From RYN-230 sp963768945 (lineage in GTDB: Bacteria; Actinomycetota; Actinomycetes; Streptosporangiales; Streptosporangiaceae): a DNA stretch of 64,000 bases. Shown piece after piece: positions 8,799-17,662 of this stretch (its first letter is position 1; every line of letters starts with the position of its first letter). A program made the translations under genes and the position numbers. Where the stretch lies: NCBI GenBank assembly GCA_963768945.1, contig CAVYJW010000003.1, positions 2,613,191 to 2,677,190 of the forward strand, written 5' to 3'. Below the pieces are notes generated by a model that was given only the letters and a program-made list of their open reading frames with translations, was not told the origin of the DNA and made no database searches.

Positions 8799-9553
8799 AG
8801 GGGCCCGCCCGCTACGTAGATCACCTGGCCAGAGACGTATCCCGACTCCTCGCTGGCCAGGTACGAGATGAGGCCCGCCACGTCTTCGGGATGGCCCACC
8901 CGGCGGACTGCGATCTGCTTCGCAGCGAGCTCCTGGAAGTCCTCGAAGCTCATCTTCATCCGGGCCGCGGTCGCCGCGGTCATGTCGGTGGCGATGAACC
9001 CGGGCGCAACCGAGTTCGCGGTAATGCCGAACGGGCCCAGCTCCAGAGCCAGCGTCTTGGTGAAGCCCTGCATGCCGGCCTTGGCGGCCGAGTAGTTGGC
9101 CTGCCCGCGGTTGCCTAGTGCAGAACTGGACGACAGGTTGATGATCCGGCCGTAGTGTGCCTCCACCATGTACTTCTGGGTGGCCTTAGCCATCAGGAAC
9201 GCACCGCGCAGGTGCACGCCCAGAACCGTGTTCCAGTCGTCCTCGCTCATCTTGAACAGCAGGTTGTCCCGGAGCACCCCGGCGTTGTTGACCAGCACCG
9301 TGGGCGGCCCGAACTCGGCGACGACCTGGTCCACGGCGGCGGCCACCTGATCGGCCTGGCTGACGTCGGCGCCCACGGCGATCGCCCGGCCGCCATCCGA
9401 CACGATCGCGTCCACGGTGGCCTTGCCATCGTCGGCGCTCAGGTCGAGCACGGCGACCGCCATACCGTCCGCCGCCAGGCGCTGGGCCGTCCCGGCCCCA
9501 ATTCCGCGGGCAGCTCCCGTGACGATGGCTACTCTTTGCGTGTCCTCTGGCAT
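8792..9553 (-). CDS. SDR family 3-oxoacyl reductase-like (FabG-type)
   Basis: An NAD(P)H-dependent 3-oxoacyl-ACP/CoA reductase or 3-hydroxyacyl-CoA dehydrogenase. TGAARGIG is at residues 12-19, VNNAGV near 88, the catalytic Ser in NLSSSSALG near 140 and YSAAK near 153. The C-terminal GYVSGQVIYVAGG motif is characteristic of FabG. The start is ATG 9553 because AAGGAG sits 8 bases upstream; the in-frame TTG at 9574 lies before that site. It lies inside the fatty-acid-type operon, between two ACAD genes. Confidence 0.9.
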   Translation of the reverse strand: MPEDTQRVAIVTGAARGIGAGTAQRLAADGMAVAVLDLSADDGKATVDAIVSDGGRAIAVGADVSQADQVAAAVDQVVAEFGPPTVLVNNAGVLRDNLLFKMSEDDWNTVLGVHLRGAFLMAKATQKYMVEAHYGRIINLSSSSALGNRGQANYSAAKAGMQGFTKTLALELGPFGITANSVAPGFIATDMTAATAARMKMSFEDFQELAAKQIAVRRVGHPEDVAGLISYLASEESGYVSGQVIYVAGGPLC

Positions 9554-9692
9554 TTTGCGTTCTCCTTGCAACATGTCATCCGCGCGCAGCGGCTGATCCA
9601 GTCGATCCGGTCAGGCTGGCCTCGTGTTCGCGGGGCTTCACCTTCCGGTTCCACGGCCAGTGACTCACTTTTCTGGCGCGCCGGACAGAGAC

Positions 9693-10934
9693 CTACGTCC
9701 CGTTTTCACTGGCGATCCGGTAGGGGCGCAGCTCACGGCGGGCCAGCGAGCGCTTGTGCACCTCGTCGGGGCCGTCCGCGAAGCGGAGGGTCCGGGCGTT
9801 CGCCCACAGGTAGGCGAGCGGGAAGTCCTGGCTGACCCCGGCCGCGCCGTGCGCGGTGATCGCCTTGTCGATCACCCACTCGGCCATGGCCGGGGTGATG
9901 ATCTTGATGGCCTGGATCTCGCTGTGCGCGCCCTTGTTGCCCACCGTGTCCATCAGCCATGCGGTCTTAAGGACCAGCAGCCGGGCCTGCTCGATCCGCA
10001 CCCGTGACTCGGCGATCCACTCCTGGATCACGCCCTGGTCGGCCAGGGGCTGGCCGAACGCGACCCGGTGGGTGACCCGGCGGCAGAGCAGCTCCAGGGC
10101 CCGCTCGGCCGAGCCGATGAGCCGCATGCAGTGGTGGATGCGGCCCGGCCCCAGCCGGGCCTGGGCGATCGTGAAGCCGTCGCCCTCGCCCGCGATCAGG
10201 TTGGATGCGGGCACCCGGGCGTCAGCGAACACGACCTCGGCGTGGCCGCCGTGCGGCCCGTCGTCGTAGCCGAACAGGCTGATCCCGCGCCGCACCGTGA
10301 CCCCGGCGGTGTCCCGGGGCACCAGGATCATCGACTGCTGGCGATGCCGGTCCCCCTCCCAGGCCGTCCGGCCCATCACGATGAAGATCTCGCAGCCCGG
10401 GTTCATCGCCCCGGACGACCACCACTTGCGGCCGTTGAGGACGTACTCGTCGCCGTCGCGCTCGATCCGGGTTGTGATGTTGGTCGCATCCGAGGACGCG
10501 ACGTCCGGCTCGGTCATGCAGAATGCCGACCTGATCGACCCCTCCAGCAGTGGCCGGAGCCAGCGTTCCTGCTGCTCGGGGGAGCCGAATTCGGCCAGCA
10601 CCTCCATGTTCCCGGTGTCCGGGGCAGCGCAGTTGAGCGCCTCCGGTGCGAGCGCCGGGCTGCGCCCGGTGATCTCCGCCAGCGGCGCGTACTGGAGGTT
10701 GGTGAGCCCGGCACCCTCCGGGTGATGGGCCAGGAAGAGGTTCCACAGACCGCGCCCGCGAGCCTCCTCCTTCAGCTCCCCGATCACCGCGGGACGCTCC
10801 CAGGGGCGTCCTGCCTGCGCATTCGCCTGCACCTGGGCGGCGAATACCGGCTCGGCCGGATACACGCATTCGTCCATGAACGCGAGGAGGCGCTTCCGGA
10901 ACTCCTCCGTGCGGACGTCGTAGCCGAAGTCCAT
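9693..10934 (-). CDS. Acyl-CoA dehydrogenase (FadE2-like)
   Basis: FAD-dependent ACAD of 413 residues, first gene of the minus-strand operon. Motifs include AFCMTEPDVASSDATNI for substrate and FAD contact, LNGRKWWSSGAMNP, and the late HGAAGVSQDFPLAYLWANAR. The N-terminus (FRKRLLAFMDECVYPAEPVF) resembles the actinobacterial FadE2 and eukaryotic ACAD10/11 branch, which differs from the two other ACADs here, so it probably handles a different substrate or step. ATG 10934 is preceded by GGGAGGCTC. The 60 bases upstream to the DUF2079 gene could hold a promoter, but I see no convincing -10/-35. Confidence 0.9.
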   Translation of the reverse strand: MDFGYDVRTEEFRKRLLAFMDECVYPAEPVFAAQVQANAQAGRPWERPAVIGELKEEARGRGLWNLFLAHHPEGAGLTNLQYAPLAEITGRSPALAPEALNCAAPDTGNMEVLAEFGSPEQQERWLRPLLEGSIRSAFCMTEPDVASSDATNITTRIERDGDEYVLNGRKWWSSGAMNPGCEIFIVMGRTAWEGDRHRQQSMILVPRDTAGVTVRRGISLFGYDDGPHGGHAEVVFADARVPASNLIAGEGDGFTIAQARLGPGRIHHCMRLIGSAERALELLCRRVTHRVAFGQPLADQGVIQEWIAESRVRIEQARLLVLKTAWLMDTVGNKGAHSEIQAIKIITPAMAEWVIDKAITAHGAAGVSQDFPLAYLWANARTLRFADGPDEVHKRSLARRELRPYRIASENGT

Positions 10935-11014
10935 ATGAGCCTCCCGACGGGTCCGCTGCTGACTCTATCTACTGGCGGGTACGCCGCCTATCGGCCATGG
11001 GCCATCTCTCTCAC

Positions 11015-12733
11015 TCAGCCGCCGGGGGCAGCGGCCCGGCGGAACACGTAGACGAAGTTGTTCACGTAGATCTGCCGGTAGATGACGCCGGGATGGCGCT
11101 GCTCGACGAACGTGAGCGGATCGCTGGGCGGCGGATTCCAGCCGCTGTCCAGTTCGTCGAACACGATGTAGCGGGGCGCCGGGTTGCCGCCGTTGCCGAT
11201 CCAGTAGGTGTCATCGCGGGCAGCCAGCGGGGCCAGCATGCCGAGCGTGGTCTCGACGCTGGTGCCGCCAGGTACCCGGGCCATGGCGGCGTTCTCCCCC
11301 TGGACGTGCGGGCTGATCTGGTAGGTCTGCGCGTGCCACAGGTTGCTGAGCGGGAACGGCCAGGCCGTCACTACGGCGATGGCCAGCATGAGCGCCGGGA
11401 CGGCCCGCGTGGCTGCCGGATCCAGCCAGGACGGGAACGGGGGCTGGCCACCGGTCTCACTCTCTGGCCGCGCCCGGTGGGCGCGGATCCGGGCCAGCGT
11501 GTCGATCGCCGCGATGAACACGATCGGCATCACCGTGGCGTTGTAGTGGTATCCCGAACCCCAGTAGGCACTGTTCGTGGACACGAACCGCAGCGCCAGG
11601 CTCGGCACCGCCACCAGGGCCAGCGGCGAGCCCAGCGCGAGGAACGCCACGGGCAGCAGGATGAGCAGCGTGGTGCGCAGCTTCGGGACGTAGGAGTGGC
11701 CGAACTGGGCCAGCACTGTCGCCGCCGACGGATGCGCCGCGCTGGGGCTCAGCACACCGCCGTCGGTCCAGTACGGGTACTCATGCAGGGCGTTGAAGTG
11801 CGGGATGATCACCGCGATGGCCAGGAGGGACCAGGCCAGTCCCCAGACGGCCAGCAGCGCACCCCAGCGGAGGCCAGCAGAGCGGACAGCGGCCTGGTCC
11901 CGTCCATTCTCCCGGGCCCGGGCCAGGCTCATCACGACGATGACGACGCCGATGGCCGCGACCGTGAAGCCCTGGTCCTCCTTCACGAACACCAGCGGCA
12001 GGGCCCAGACGGCCGCGGCCCGGACCTTGCCCCGCAGGAGCGCGGACAGTGAGCAGGCCAGCAACGGGACCGCGAACGCGATCTCGTGGAAGTCGAAGTC
12101 GATCATCTGCTGGAGGCCCCAGGAGAACCCGTACGCGGCCCCGATCATCCTGCCCGCCCCGGTACCGAGCCGGGCCGCGGCTGCCCGGCTGACCGGGACG
12201 ACCGAGACGGCCGTCAGCAGGGCCTGGACCACGAGCAGGGTGGCGGCGCTGGGGAAGAGCAGGAACACCGGGGCGATCACGCCGACGATCGGCTGGAAGT
12301 GGTCACCAAGCAGATTGAAGCCGGACCCCCGGATGTTCACCACCGGGGCGTGCAGGTGCGCCAGCTGCCGGACGTACTCGGTGAAAATGCCCAGGTCCCA
12401 GGAACCCGGGGCGAGCTGGAGATAACGGGACAGCGAGATCGTGGCGTACGCGGCGAACACGGCCAGCGCGATCAGCCACGGCACCCGGTCGGCCCGGCGG
12501 GCCGGGCCGGCCGGCGTGGAGCGGCGGGCCGCGGCGGCATCCCGGGGCCCGGGGCCCCTACGGGTGCCAACGGCCACAGCCGTCTCGATGCCAGCCATCT
12601 CGATGCCAGCGGTCTCGGTGCCAGCCGTCTCGGTGGCAGCGTTCGTCGTGCCGGCCCCATGCACACCAGGAGGGTCGTCCTCGCCCCCGCCACGGGGCGC
12701 GGGATCCGGTGGGCTTCCGCCGGTCGTGATCAT
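11015..12733 (-). CDS. DUF2079 polytopic membrane protein
   Basis: A membrane protein with about ten hydrophobic segments, first near residues 82-102 (VPWLIALAVFAAYATISLS). The motif GSWDLGIFTEYVRQLA and the later HFQPIVGVIAPVFLLFPS are characteristic of DUF2079, a family related to GT-C fold glycosyltransferases; no substrate is known. The first 75 residues are cytoplasmic, low complexity, and contain repeats of the type ETAGTETAG/IEMAGIETA. AGGACGGC precedes ATG 12733. It is unclear whether it is cotranscribed with the exporter genes, which end 94 bases upstream. Confidence 0.85.
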   Translation of the reverse strand: MITTGGSPPDPAPRGGGEDDPPGVHGAGTTNAATETAGTETAGIEMAGIETAVAVGTRRGPGPRDAAAARRSTPAGPARRADRVPWLIALAVFAAYATISLSRYLQLAPGSWDLGIFTEYVRQLAHLHAPVVNIRGSGFNLLGDHFQPIVGVIAPVFLLFPSAATLLVVQALLTAVSVVPVSRAAAARLGTGAGRMIGAAYGFSWGLQQMIDFDFHEIAFAVPLLACSLSALLRGKVRAAAVWALPLVFVKEDQGFTVAAIGVVIVVMSLARARENGRDQAAVRSAGLRWGALLAVWGLAWSLLAIAVIIPHFNALHEYPYWTDGGVLSPSAAHPSAATVLAQFGHSYVPKLRTTLLILLPVAFLALGSPLALVAVPSLALRFVSTNSAYWGSGYHYNATVMPIVFIAAIDTLARIRAHRARPESETGGQPPFPSWLDPAATRAVPALMLAIAVVTAWPFPLSNLWHAQTYQISPHVQGENAAMARVPGGTSVETTLGMLAPLAARDDTYWIGNGGNPAPRYIVFDELDSGWNPPPSDPLTFVEQRHPGVIYRQIYVNNFVYVFRRAAAPGG

Positions 12734-12826
12734 GCCGTCCTAGGTCGAGTGCGTCCTGGGCCTCCCCGCGGCCTCTACGAAGCCTAACGTGCCCGGTCCG
12801 GACCGGCGGGCAGCTCCCCGGCCCTC

Positions 12827-13651
12827 TTAACGGAGCAGCAGCTTGCCGATCCGGCGGCCCGCCACGAGCAGGCCGATCAGGCCCATGACAGCCAGGTACG
12901 CGGAGTGCCCGAGCAGTTCCGGTTTGATCCGGCCCAGGGTCAGGTCACGCAGCATGGCCACGCTCTGGTAGAGCGGCGTGCATCGCACCACGAGCTGCAA
13001 CGGCTTCGGGTACACACTCAGCGGATAGAACGTTGTCGAGAACAGGAACATCGGCAGCGTGGCGAGTGTCACGAACTCGAAGTCCTGCCAGGTCCGCATG
13101 TACGTGGTGCAGGCCATGCCGGCCGCGGCGAAGGCGAACCCGGTCAGCACGGCGGCGGGCAGATCGGCCAGCGCCCACCACGAGTGGACCAGGCCCATGG
13201 CCGCCATCACGGCCATGAAGGCCACCGCGTACAGGGCGCCACGCAGCAGCGCCCAGCTGATCTCGCCGAGGGCCACGTCACCGGCGCGCATCGGGGTGGC
13301 CAGCGCGGCGTCGTAGAGCTTCTCGTATTTGAGGCGGAAGAACACGTTGAAGGTCGAGTCGAACAGTGCGCCGTTCATGGAGGCGCTGGCCAGCAGCGCG
13401 GGCGCCACGAAGGCCGCGTAGCTGATGCCCTGCACGGAGCCGACCAGCTTGCCCAGGCCCACGCCGATGGACAGCAGGTAGAACAGCGGCTCGACTACCC
13501 CGGACACGAACACCAGCCACATGTGCCGGTAGACCAGCGCATGCCGCTCGACCAGGAACAGGCTGTTCCGGCCGCCCACCGACCCACGGGCCCAGCGCCA
13601 GGGCCCGCGACCGGGCAGCATCCGCAGCGGCAGCCCGCGCACGCTAGACAT
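12827..13651 (-). CDS. ABC-2 type transporter permease (DrrB-like)
   Basis: Membrane subunit of an ABC exporter, 274 residues with six hydrophobic segments. The region FVSGVVEPLFYLLSIGVGLG and the late PMFLFSTTFYPLSVYPKPLQ are standard ABC-2 permease motifs. The same frame stays open far upstream, but ATG 13651 is chosen because homology to the sister permease begins there and the sister's stop is at 13678. A 16-base sequence, GCTAGACATAG(G/A)GCCG, occurs both at this start (13643-13658) and at the stop of the upstream permease (13677-13692), a short duplication at the gene boundary. It forms a heterodimer with the next permease by inference. Confidence 0.85.
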   Translation of the reverse strand: MSSVRGLPLRMLPGRGPWRWARGSVGGRNSLFLVERHALVYRHMWLVFVSGVVEPLFYLLSIGVGLGKLVGSVQGISYAAFVAPALLASASMNGALFDSTFNVFFRLKYEKLYDAALATPMRAGDVALGEISWALLRGALYAVAFMAVMAAMGLVHSWWALADLPAAVLTGFAFAAAGMACTTYMRTWQDFEFVTLATLPMFLFSTTFYPLSVYPKPLQLVVRCTPLYQSVAMLRDLTLGRIKPELLGHSAYLAVMGLIGLLVAGRRIGKLLLR

Positions 13652-13677
13652 AGGGCCGCCGCCCCGTATAGGGCCGG

Positions 13678-14529
13678 CTAGACATAGAGCCGCCTGGTGT
13701 AGCTGCGGTCCCCCGCGATGATCCCGGCTCCCAGCACGACCAGCAGGTAGGCCACGTGCAGGAGCGCCGAGGGCAGCGTGGCGACGCCCAGGCACAGGTC
13801 CCGGCACAGCGCCACGCCGTGCCACAGCGGGGTCAGGTAGGCGATGGGCCTGATCCACACGGGCAGCTGGGTGACCGGGAAGAACGTGCCGGAGAACAGG
13901 AACAGCGGGATCATCCCGAAGCGGTACACCACGGCCAGCGAGGTGTCCTTGGTGCGGGTCACGGTCCACGCCTCGATCGGCGCCGTGAAGGCCAGGCCGG
14001 TGAGCACCGCGACCGGCAGGGCCAGGATGGCCATCGGCGAGCGGATCGCCCCGAACGCCACGGCCACGGCCAGGAACACGCTTGAGGTCATGGTCAGCTT
14101 CAGCCCGACGAACAGCAGGTGCCCGTGGAACAGATCGCGCGGCCGCAGCGGCGAGGACACCGCCGCCTGGTAGGTCTTGTTCCACTTGACCGAGCCGAAG
14201 ACCGGGTAGGTGGACTCCCCCACCCCGGTGCCCATCGCGCTCGCGGCCAGCAGGCCGGGCGCCAGGAAGACGAGGTAGCTCACCCCGCCCAGGCGGGCCA
14301 GGCCGTGCTTGTCCACCAGCGTGCCCAGGCCGAGTCCCATGGCGCCCAGGTACAGCAGCGGGTTCAGCACCGTGGAGATGATCGAGCCGCGCCAGGTCCG
14401 CCGGTAGTCGGTCAGCCAGAACCGCAGCTGGCGGACCGCGAAGGACCAGGCGGGCGGGGGACCGGGACGGGCCGCGGATTCCGCCGGCCGGGTAGCGGCC
14501 GGCCCGCCCTGCGCCGTCTGGGCCGTCAT
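13678..14529 (-). CDS. ABC-2 type transporter permease (DrrB-like)
   Basis: Second membrane subunit of the exporter, 283 residues with six hydrophobic segments. Motifs are SIISTVLNPLLYLGAMGLGLG after the N-terminal amphipathic region and MIPLFLFSGTFFPVTQLP in the C-terminal half. Its ATG overlaps the ATPase stop by one base (14529), so it is translationally coupled. Family members export drugs, lipids or polyketide-like compounds; nothing here names the cargo. Confidence 0.88.
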   Translation of the reverse strand: MTAQTAQGGPAATRPAESAARPGPPPAWSFAVRQLRFWLTDYRRTWRGSIISTVLNPLLYLGAMGLGLGTLVDKHGLARLGGVSYLVFLAPGLLAASAMGTGVGESTYPVFGSVKWNKTYQAAVSSPLRPRDLFHGHLLFVGLKLTMTSSVFLAVAVAFGAIRSPMAILALPVAVLTGLAFTAPIEAWTVTRTKDTSLAVVYRFGMIPLFLFSGTFFPVTQLPVWIRPIAYLTPLWHGVALCRDLCLGVATLPSALLHVAYLLVVLGAGIIAGDRSYTRRLYV

Positions 14530-15464
14530 CAGTCCTCCAGCCGGCGGCCGGTCAGCCGGAGGAACACGTCTTCCAGCGTGCTGCGCCGGACCAGCGAGGT
14601 GAGCGGGTCCAGGCCGAGTTCGTGGACCGCGGCCAGCGCGGCATCACCGTCCCCGACGTAGAGCAGCACCCGGTCGGCCAGGACCTCACGGCGCTGCGCG
14701 GGCACCGCGGCGAGTTTCTCCGCGGCGTTCTCGTGCACGGCCGGGTCGAACCGGAGCTCGAGGACCTCCGGGGTGGAGTAGCGCTCGATCAGCTCCCGGG
14801 GTGAGCCTTCGGCGGCGATCCGGCCCCCGTCCATGACCACCAGGCGGTCGCACAGCTGCTCGGCCTCGTCCATGTAGTGCGTGGTCAGGACCAGCGTCAC
14901 GCCCTGCTGCTTGAGGCGGAACAGCCGGTCCCACACCACGTGCCGGGCCTGCGGGTCGAGGCCGGTGGTCGGCTCGTCCAGGAGCAGGATCTCCGGCTCG
15001 TTGATCAGCGAGCGGGCGATGGTCAGCCGGCGCTTCAGCCCGCCGGAGAGCGGCTCCACCCGGTCGCCGGCCCGGTCGGCGAGCTGGACGAAGTCCAGCA
15101 GCCGGTCGCTCCGCTCCCGGATGACCGGCCGGGGCAGCCCGAAGTACCGGCCGTACACCAGGAGGTTCTCCCGGACCGTGAGCTCCACGTCCAGCGAATC
15201 CTCCTGGGGCACCACGCCGAGCCGGGCCCGGATCGCCGGGCCGTCGGCCACCGGGTCAAGACCGAAGATCGACAGCTCGCCCGCGGTCGGCGGCGAGACG
15301 CAGCCGATCATGCGCATCGTGGAGGATTTGCCCGCACCGTTGGGGCCGAGGAAACCGAATGCCTCGCCGCGGCGCAGCTCGAAGTCGACCCCGTCCACCG
15401 CCGTGAAACTCCCGAACCGCTTCGTGAGGCCGTGAGCACGGATGAGAGCGGTGGTCACAGGCAC
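14529..15464 (-). CDS. ABC exporter ATP-binding protein (DrrA-like)
   Basis: Cytoplasmic ATPase of the exporter formed with the two following permeases. Walker A is FLGPNGAGKSS (about residues 38-48), the signature is LSGGLKRRL, Walker B plus D-loop is ILLLDEPTTGLD, and the switch His is in LVLTTHYMDEA. The C-terminal extension after residue 220, with a repeat of a DrrA C-terminal domain, and the 311-residue length fit the daunorubicin-resistance subfamily. It heads a three-gene minus-strand operon. The 185-base gap to the divergent gtrA-like gene should hold both promoters. Confidence 0.92.
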   Translation of the reverse strand: MPVTTALIRAHGLTKRFGSFTAVDGVDFELRRGEAFGFLGPNGAGKSSTMRMIGCVSPPTAGELSIFGLDPVADGPAIRARLGVVPQEDSLDVELTVRENLLVYGRYFGLPRPVIRERSDRLLDFVQLADRAGDRVEPLSGGLKRRLTIARSLINEPEILLLDEPTTGLDPQARHVVWDRLFRLKQQGVTLVLTTHYMDEAEQLCDRLVVMDGGRIAAEGSPRELIERYSTPEVLELRFDPAVHENAAEKLAAVPAQRREVLADRVLLYVGDGDAALAAVHELGLDPLTSLVRRSTLEDVFLRLTGRRLED

Positions 15465-15649
15465 TCATGCGAGACTACCGGGAGGGTAGGACAATTCCGA
15501 GCGGGTTATTTTCCTACCTCTTGACCCGCAATCCTGGCCCGGCAGCCACCACAGCCCGGTCGTGCCGGTACTGTCGCAAGCAGCGATTGAAATCGCTGAG
15601 CCCCCGCAGAAGCAGCCCCCGCTGGACTGTTTGAGAGGAAGACGGCCAG

Positions 15650-16357
15650 GTGAGATTGGCTCTCAGGCTGTACGAACGGTTCCGCGTGCTGATCCACGAG
15701 GCGGCGAAGTTCGGCGTCGTGGGCCTGGTCGGGTTCGTGGTGAGCCTCGGCGGCGCCGACGTCCTGCACTTCGACGCGGGCATGGGCAAGTACACGGCCG
15801 TGGTGGTGGCGACCGTCGCCGCGACCGTGGTGACGTTCGTCGGCAACCGTTACTGGGCGTTCCGGCACCGCGAGCGGACCGGGATGGGCCGCGAGACGGT
15901 CATGTTCTTCGTCTTCAACGGGATCGGGCTGCTGATCCAGCTGGCCTGCGTCGCGATCGTCCAGGACGGCGCAAACCTGCAGGGCAAGCTCTGGTACAAC
16001 CTCGCCAACCTGGTCGGTATCGCGCTGGGCACCCTGTTCCGCTTCTGGTCCTACCGCAAGTGGGTGTGGAAAACGCAGGACCCCGCGACCGCGGCGCCGG
16101 CCGCTGGTCATGGTCCCCTCCCCCCCGCTCAGGGGTTCCAGGAGGCCGGGGTGGCCGAGGCGGTCGCGGTCGGCCTGGACGAGGAGGCCACGCTGTACGG
16201 CCGCGGGGCTGAGGCCTACGACCTCGAAGGCGGGAACTACAGCGGCGAGACCGCGGCCTGCAGCGAGAACTACGACGGCGGGACCGGGGATGACGGCCGT
16301 GGCCGTGCCGGCGACCGCCCTGGCGGCCCCCGGCACGCCGCGAAGCAGCGCGGCTAA
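15650..16357 (+). CDS. GtrA-like membrane protein
   Basis: Small polytopic protein of the GtrA/DPMS family, which flips or supports undecaprenyl-/polyprenyl-linked sugars for cell-envelope glycosylation. Four hydrophobic helices lie in residues 18-140, starting with AAKFGVVGLVGFVVSLGGA, and the motif TFVGNRYWAFRHR between helices 2 and 3 is diagnostic. After residue 145 there is an extra acidic Gly/Glu/Tyr-rich tail of about 90 residues, probably disordered and cytoplasmic. GTG 15650 is preceded by GAGAGGAAG. No glycosyltransferase partner is adjacent. Confidence 0.9.
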   Translation: MRLALRLYERFRVLIHEAAKFGVVGLVGFVVSLGGADVLHFDAGMGKYTAVVVATVAATVVTFVGNRYWAFRHRERTGMGRETVMFFVFNGIGLLIQLACVAIVQDGANLQGKLWYNLANLVGIALGTLFRFWSYRKWVWKTQDPATAAPAAGHGPLPPAQGFQEAGVAEAVAVGLDEEATLYGRGAEAYDLEGGNYSGETAACSENYDGGTGDDGRGRAGDRPGGPRHAAKQRG

Positions 16358-16497
16358 CGAGGTTTTCCTCATCCCCGGCCCCGCGTGAGGCCCTGACCCG
16401 TGGCCGGCGCACCAGGTTTGTCCCACCCGCCCTCGAGCCGCCGGCCTGGGGCGGGCGGACCGGGGCGGTCGCGGGGTTCGTTGCGGAGAATTTTGGG

Positions 16498-17478
16498 TTA
16501 GCGCGGGCTGGTGCAGCCGGTGCCGCTGCCGCCAACGAGCGGAAGGCGCTGCGCGTAGGCGGCCGTGGCCTGCGCCTGGGTGATCTTGCCGGTGGCGACC
16601 AGCCGGCTCAGCACGTGCGCCTCGCGGGACCGGCCCCGGGCATAGTGCGCGATCGGGTCGTCCGCGGAGGGCCCCTGGACCAGCCCGGCCAGCGTGGCCG
16701 CCTCCGGCAGCGTCAGCCCCGCCGGAGTGGTGCCGAAGTATCCGCAGCTGGCCTGGGCCAGGCCGTAGTAGCCGTGGCCGAAGTAGGCGACGTCGGCGTA
16801 CATCCGGAGCACTTTCGCCTTGCTGTAGGCCAGGTCGAGCTTGATGCCCAGCATGACCTGCTTGGCCTCGACGCGCAGCCCGCTCTGCCCCGGCGTGTAC
16901 AGCATCTTCGCCAGCTGCTGGTAGAGGGTCGCGCCGCCCTGGTCGCCGTGGCCGGTGATCTGCGAGGCGGCGACCCGGGCGATGGCGTAGATGTCCACCC
17001 CGGGCTCGGAGTAGAACCGGTGGTCCTCGGTCGCCACCAGGGACTCGGCGAACAGCGGGGACACCGGCGGTCCCGGGTAGACCACGTGGTGCGACTTATC
17101 GATGGCCCGGGTCAGCGCGGGGGCGTTACCGACCGACGGGGTGAGCGCGAAAGCCGCGCCGAACGCGACGACCGCGAGTATGACCAGGGCCAGCACCAGG
17201 CCGAGCAGCCAGCGCAGCACCCGCCAGCGGCGGCGGCGGTATACCGGCCGGCCGGGCGCGTAATCGCCCTCGTCCGGATGGTCCCGGTACCCGGCGTAGT
17301 CATCCTCGTCGTCCGGGTAGGGTTCGTCGTCCGGGTAGGGGGCGTCGTCCGGGTAGTTGCGGTACGGGTCGCCGGACGTGGTGCCATAAGGGAGCGGCGC
17401 CGTCTGCGGGTCGTAGTTCATCCGCGCTGACCAAGGATCACCCGGCCCACCCTTGCGGGCCGGTCCCCGTGCCATCAT
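16498..17478 (-). CDS. Monofunctional GT51 transglycosylase-like protein
   Basis: Peptidoglycan glycosyltransferase domain (GT51) without a transpeptidase domain. A cytoplasmic tail of about 85 residues rich in Asp, Pro and Tyr is followed by one membrane helix (WLLGLVLALVILAVVAFGAA) and an outward-facing catalytic domain. Motif 1 is SLVATEDHRFYSEPGVD with catalytic Glu; motif 2 is GGATLYQQLAKMLY. In class A PBPs motif 2 usually reads GGSTITQQL, so Ser-Thr-Ile to Ala-Thr-Leu is a mild divergence. GTG/ATG at 17478 follows GGAGCAACG. It ends convergent to gtrA with a 140-base gap. Confidence 0.85.
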   Translation of the reverse strand: MMARGPARKGGPGDPWSARMNYDPQTAPLPYGTTSGDPYRNYPDDAPYPDDEPYPDDEDDYAGYRDHPDEGDYAPGRPVYRRRRWRVLRWLLGLVLALVILAVVAFGAAFALTPSVGNAPALTRAIDKSHHVVYPGPPVSPLFAESLVATEDHRFYSEPGVDIYAIARVAASQITGHGDQGGATLYQQLAKMLYTPGQSGLRVEAKQVMLGIKLDLAYSKAKVLRMYADVAYFGHGYYGLAQASCGYFGTTPAGLTLPEAATLAGLVQGPSADDPIAHYARGRSREAHVLSRLVATGKITQAQATAAYAQRLPLVGGSGTGCTSPR

Positions 17479-17627
17479 CCGTTGCTCCGTCTGATCGAGG
17501 GCCGTCGCGGGTTACGCGGGGCCTACCCCACAAACGCAACGAAGAATCATCGCGCTGAGTGCCCGTTCGGCGCGGGTTCCCGGCCATGACCCTGGTTGGG
17601 GGTTACGCTACTCTCCGTAATCAACTG

Positions 17628-17638
17628 CCTACGGTAGG
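17628..17638. promoter_or_regulatory. Candidate operator palindrome
   Basis: CCTACGGTAGG is an 11-base perfect palindrome with a central base, 25 bases before the start of the secreted beta-helix gene and inside the divergent region shared with the transglycosylase gene. It overlaps the place where a promoter or 5' leader is expected. No regulator gene lies beside it, so the role as operator is a guess. Confidence 0.3.
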
Positions 17639-17662
17639 TAGTCGTCAGGGGGGATCAGAAGG

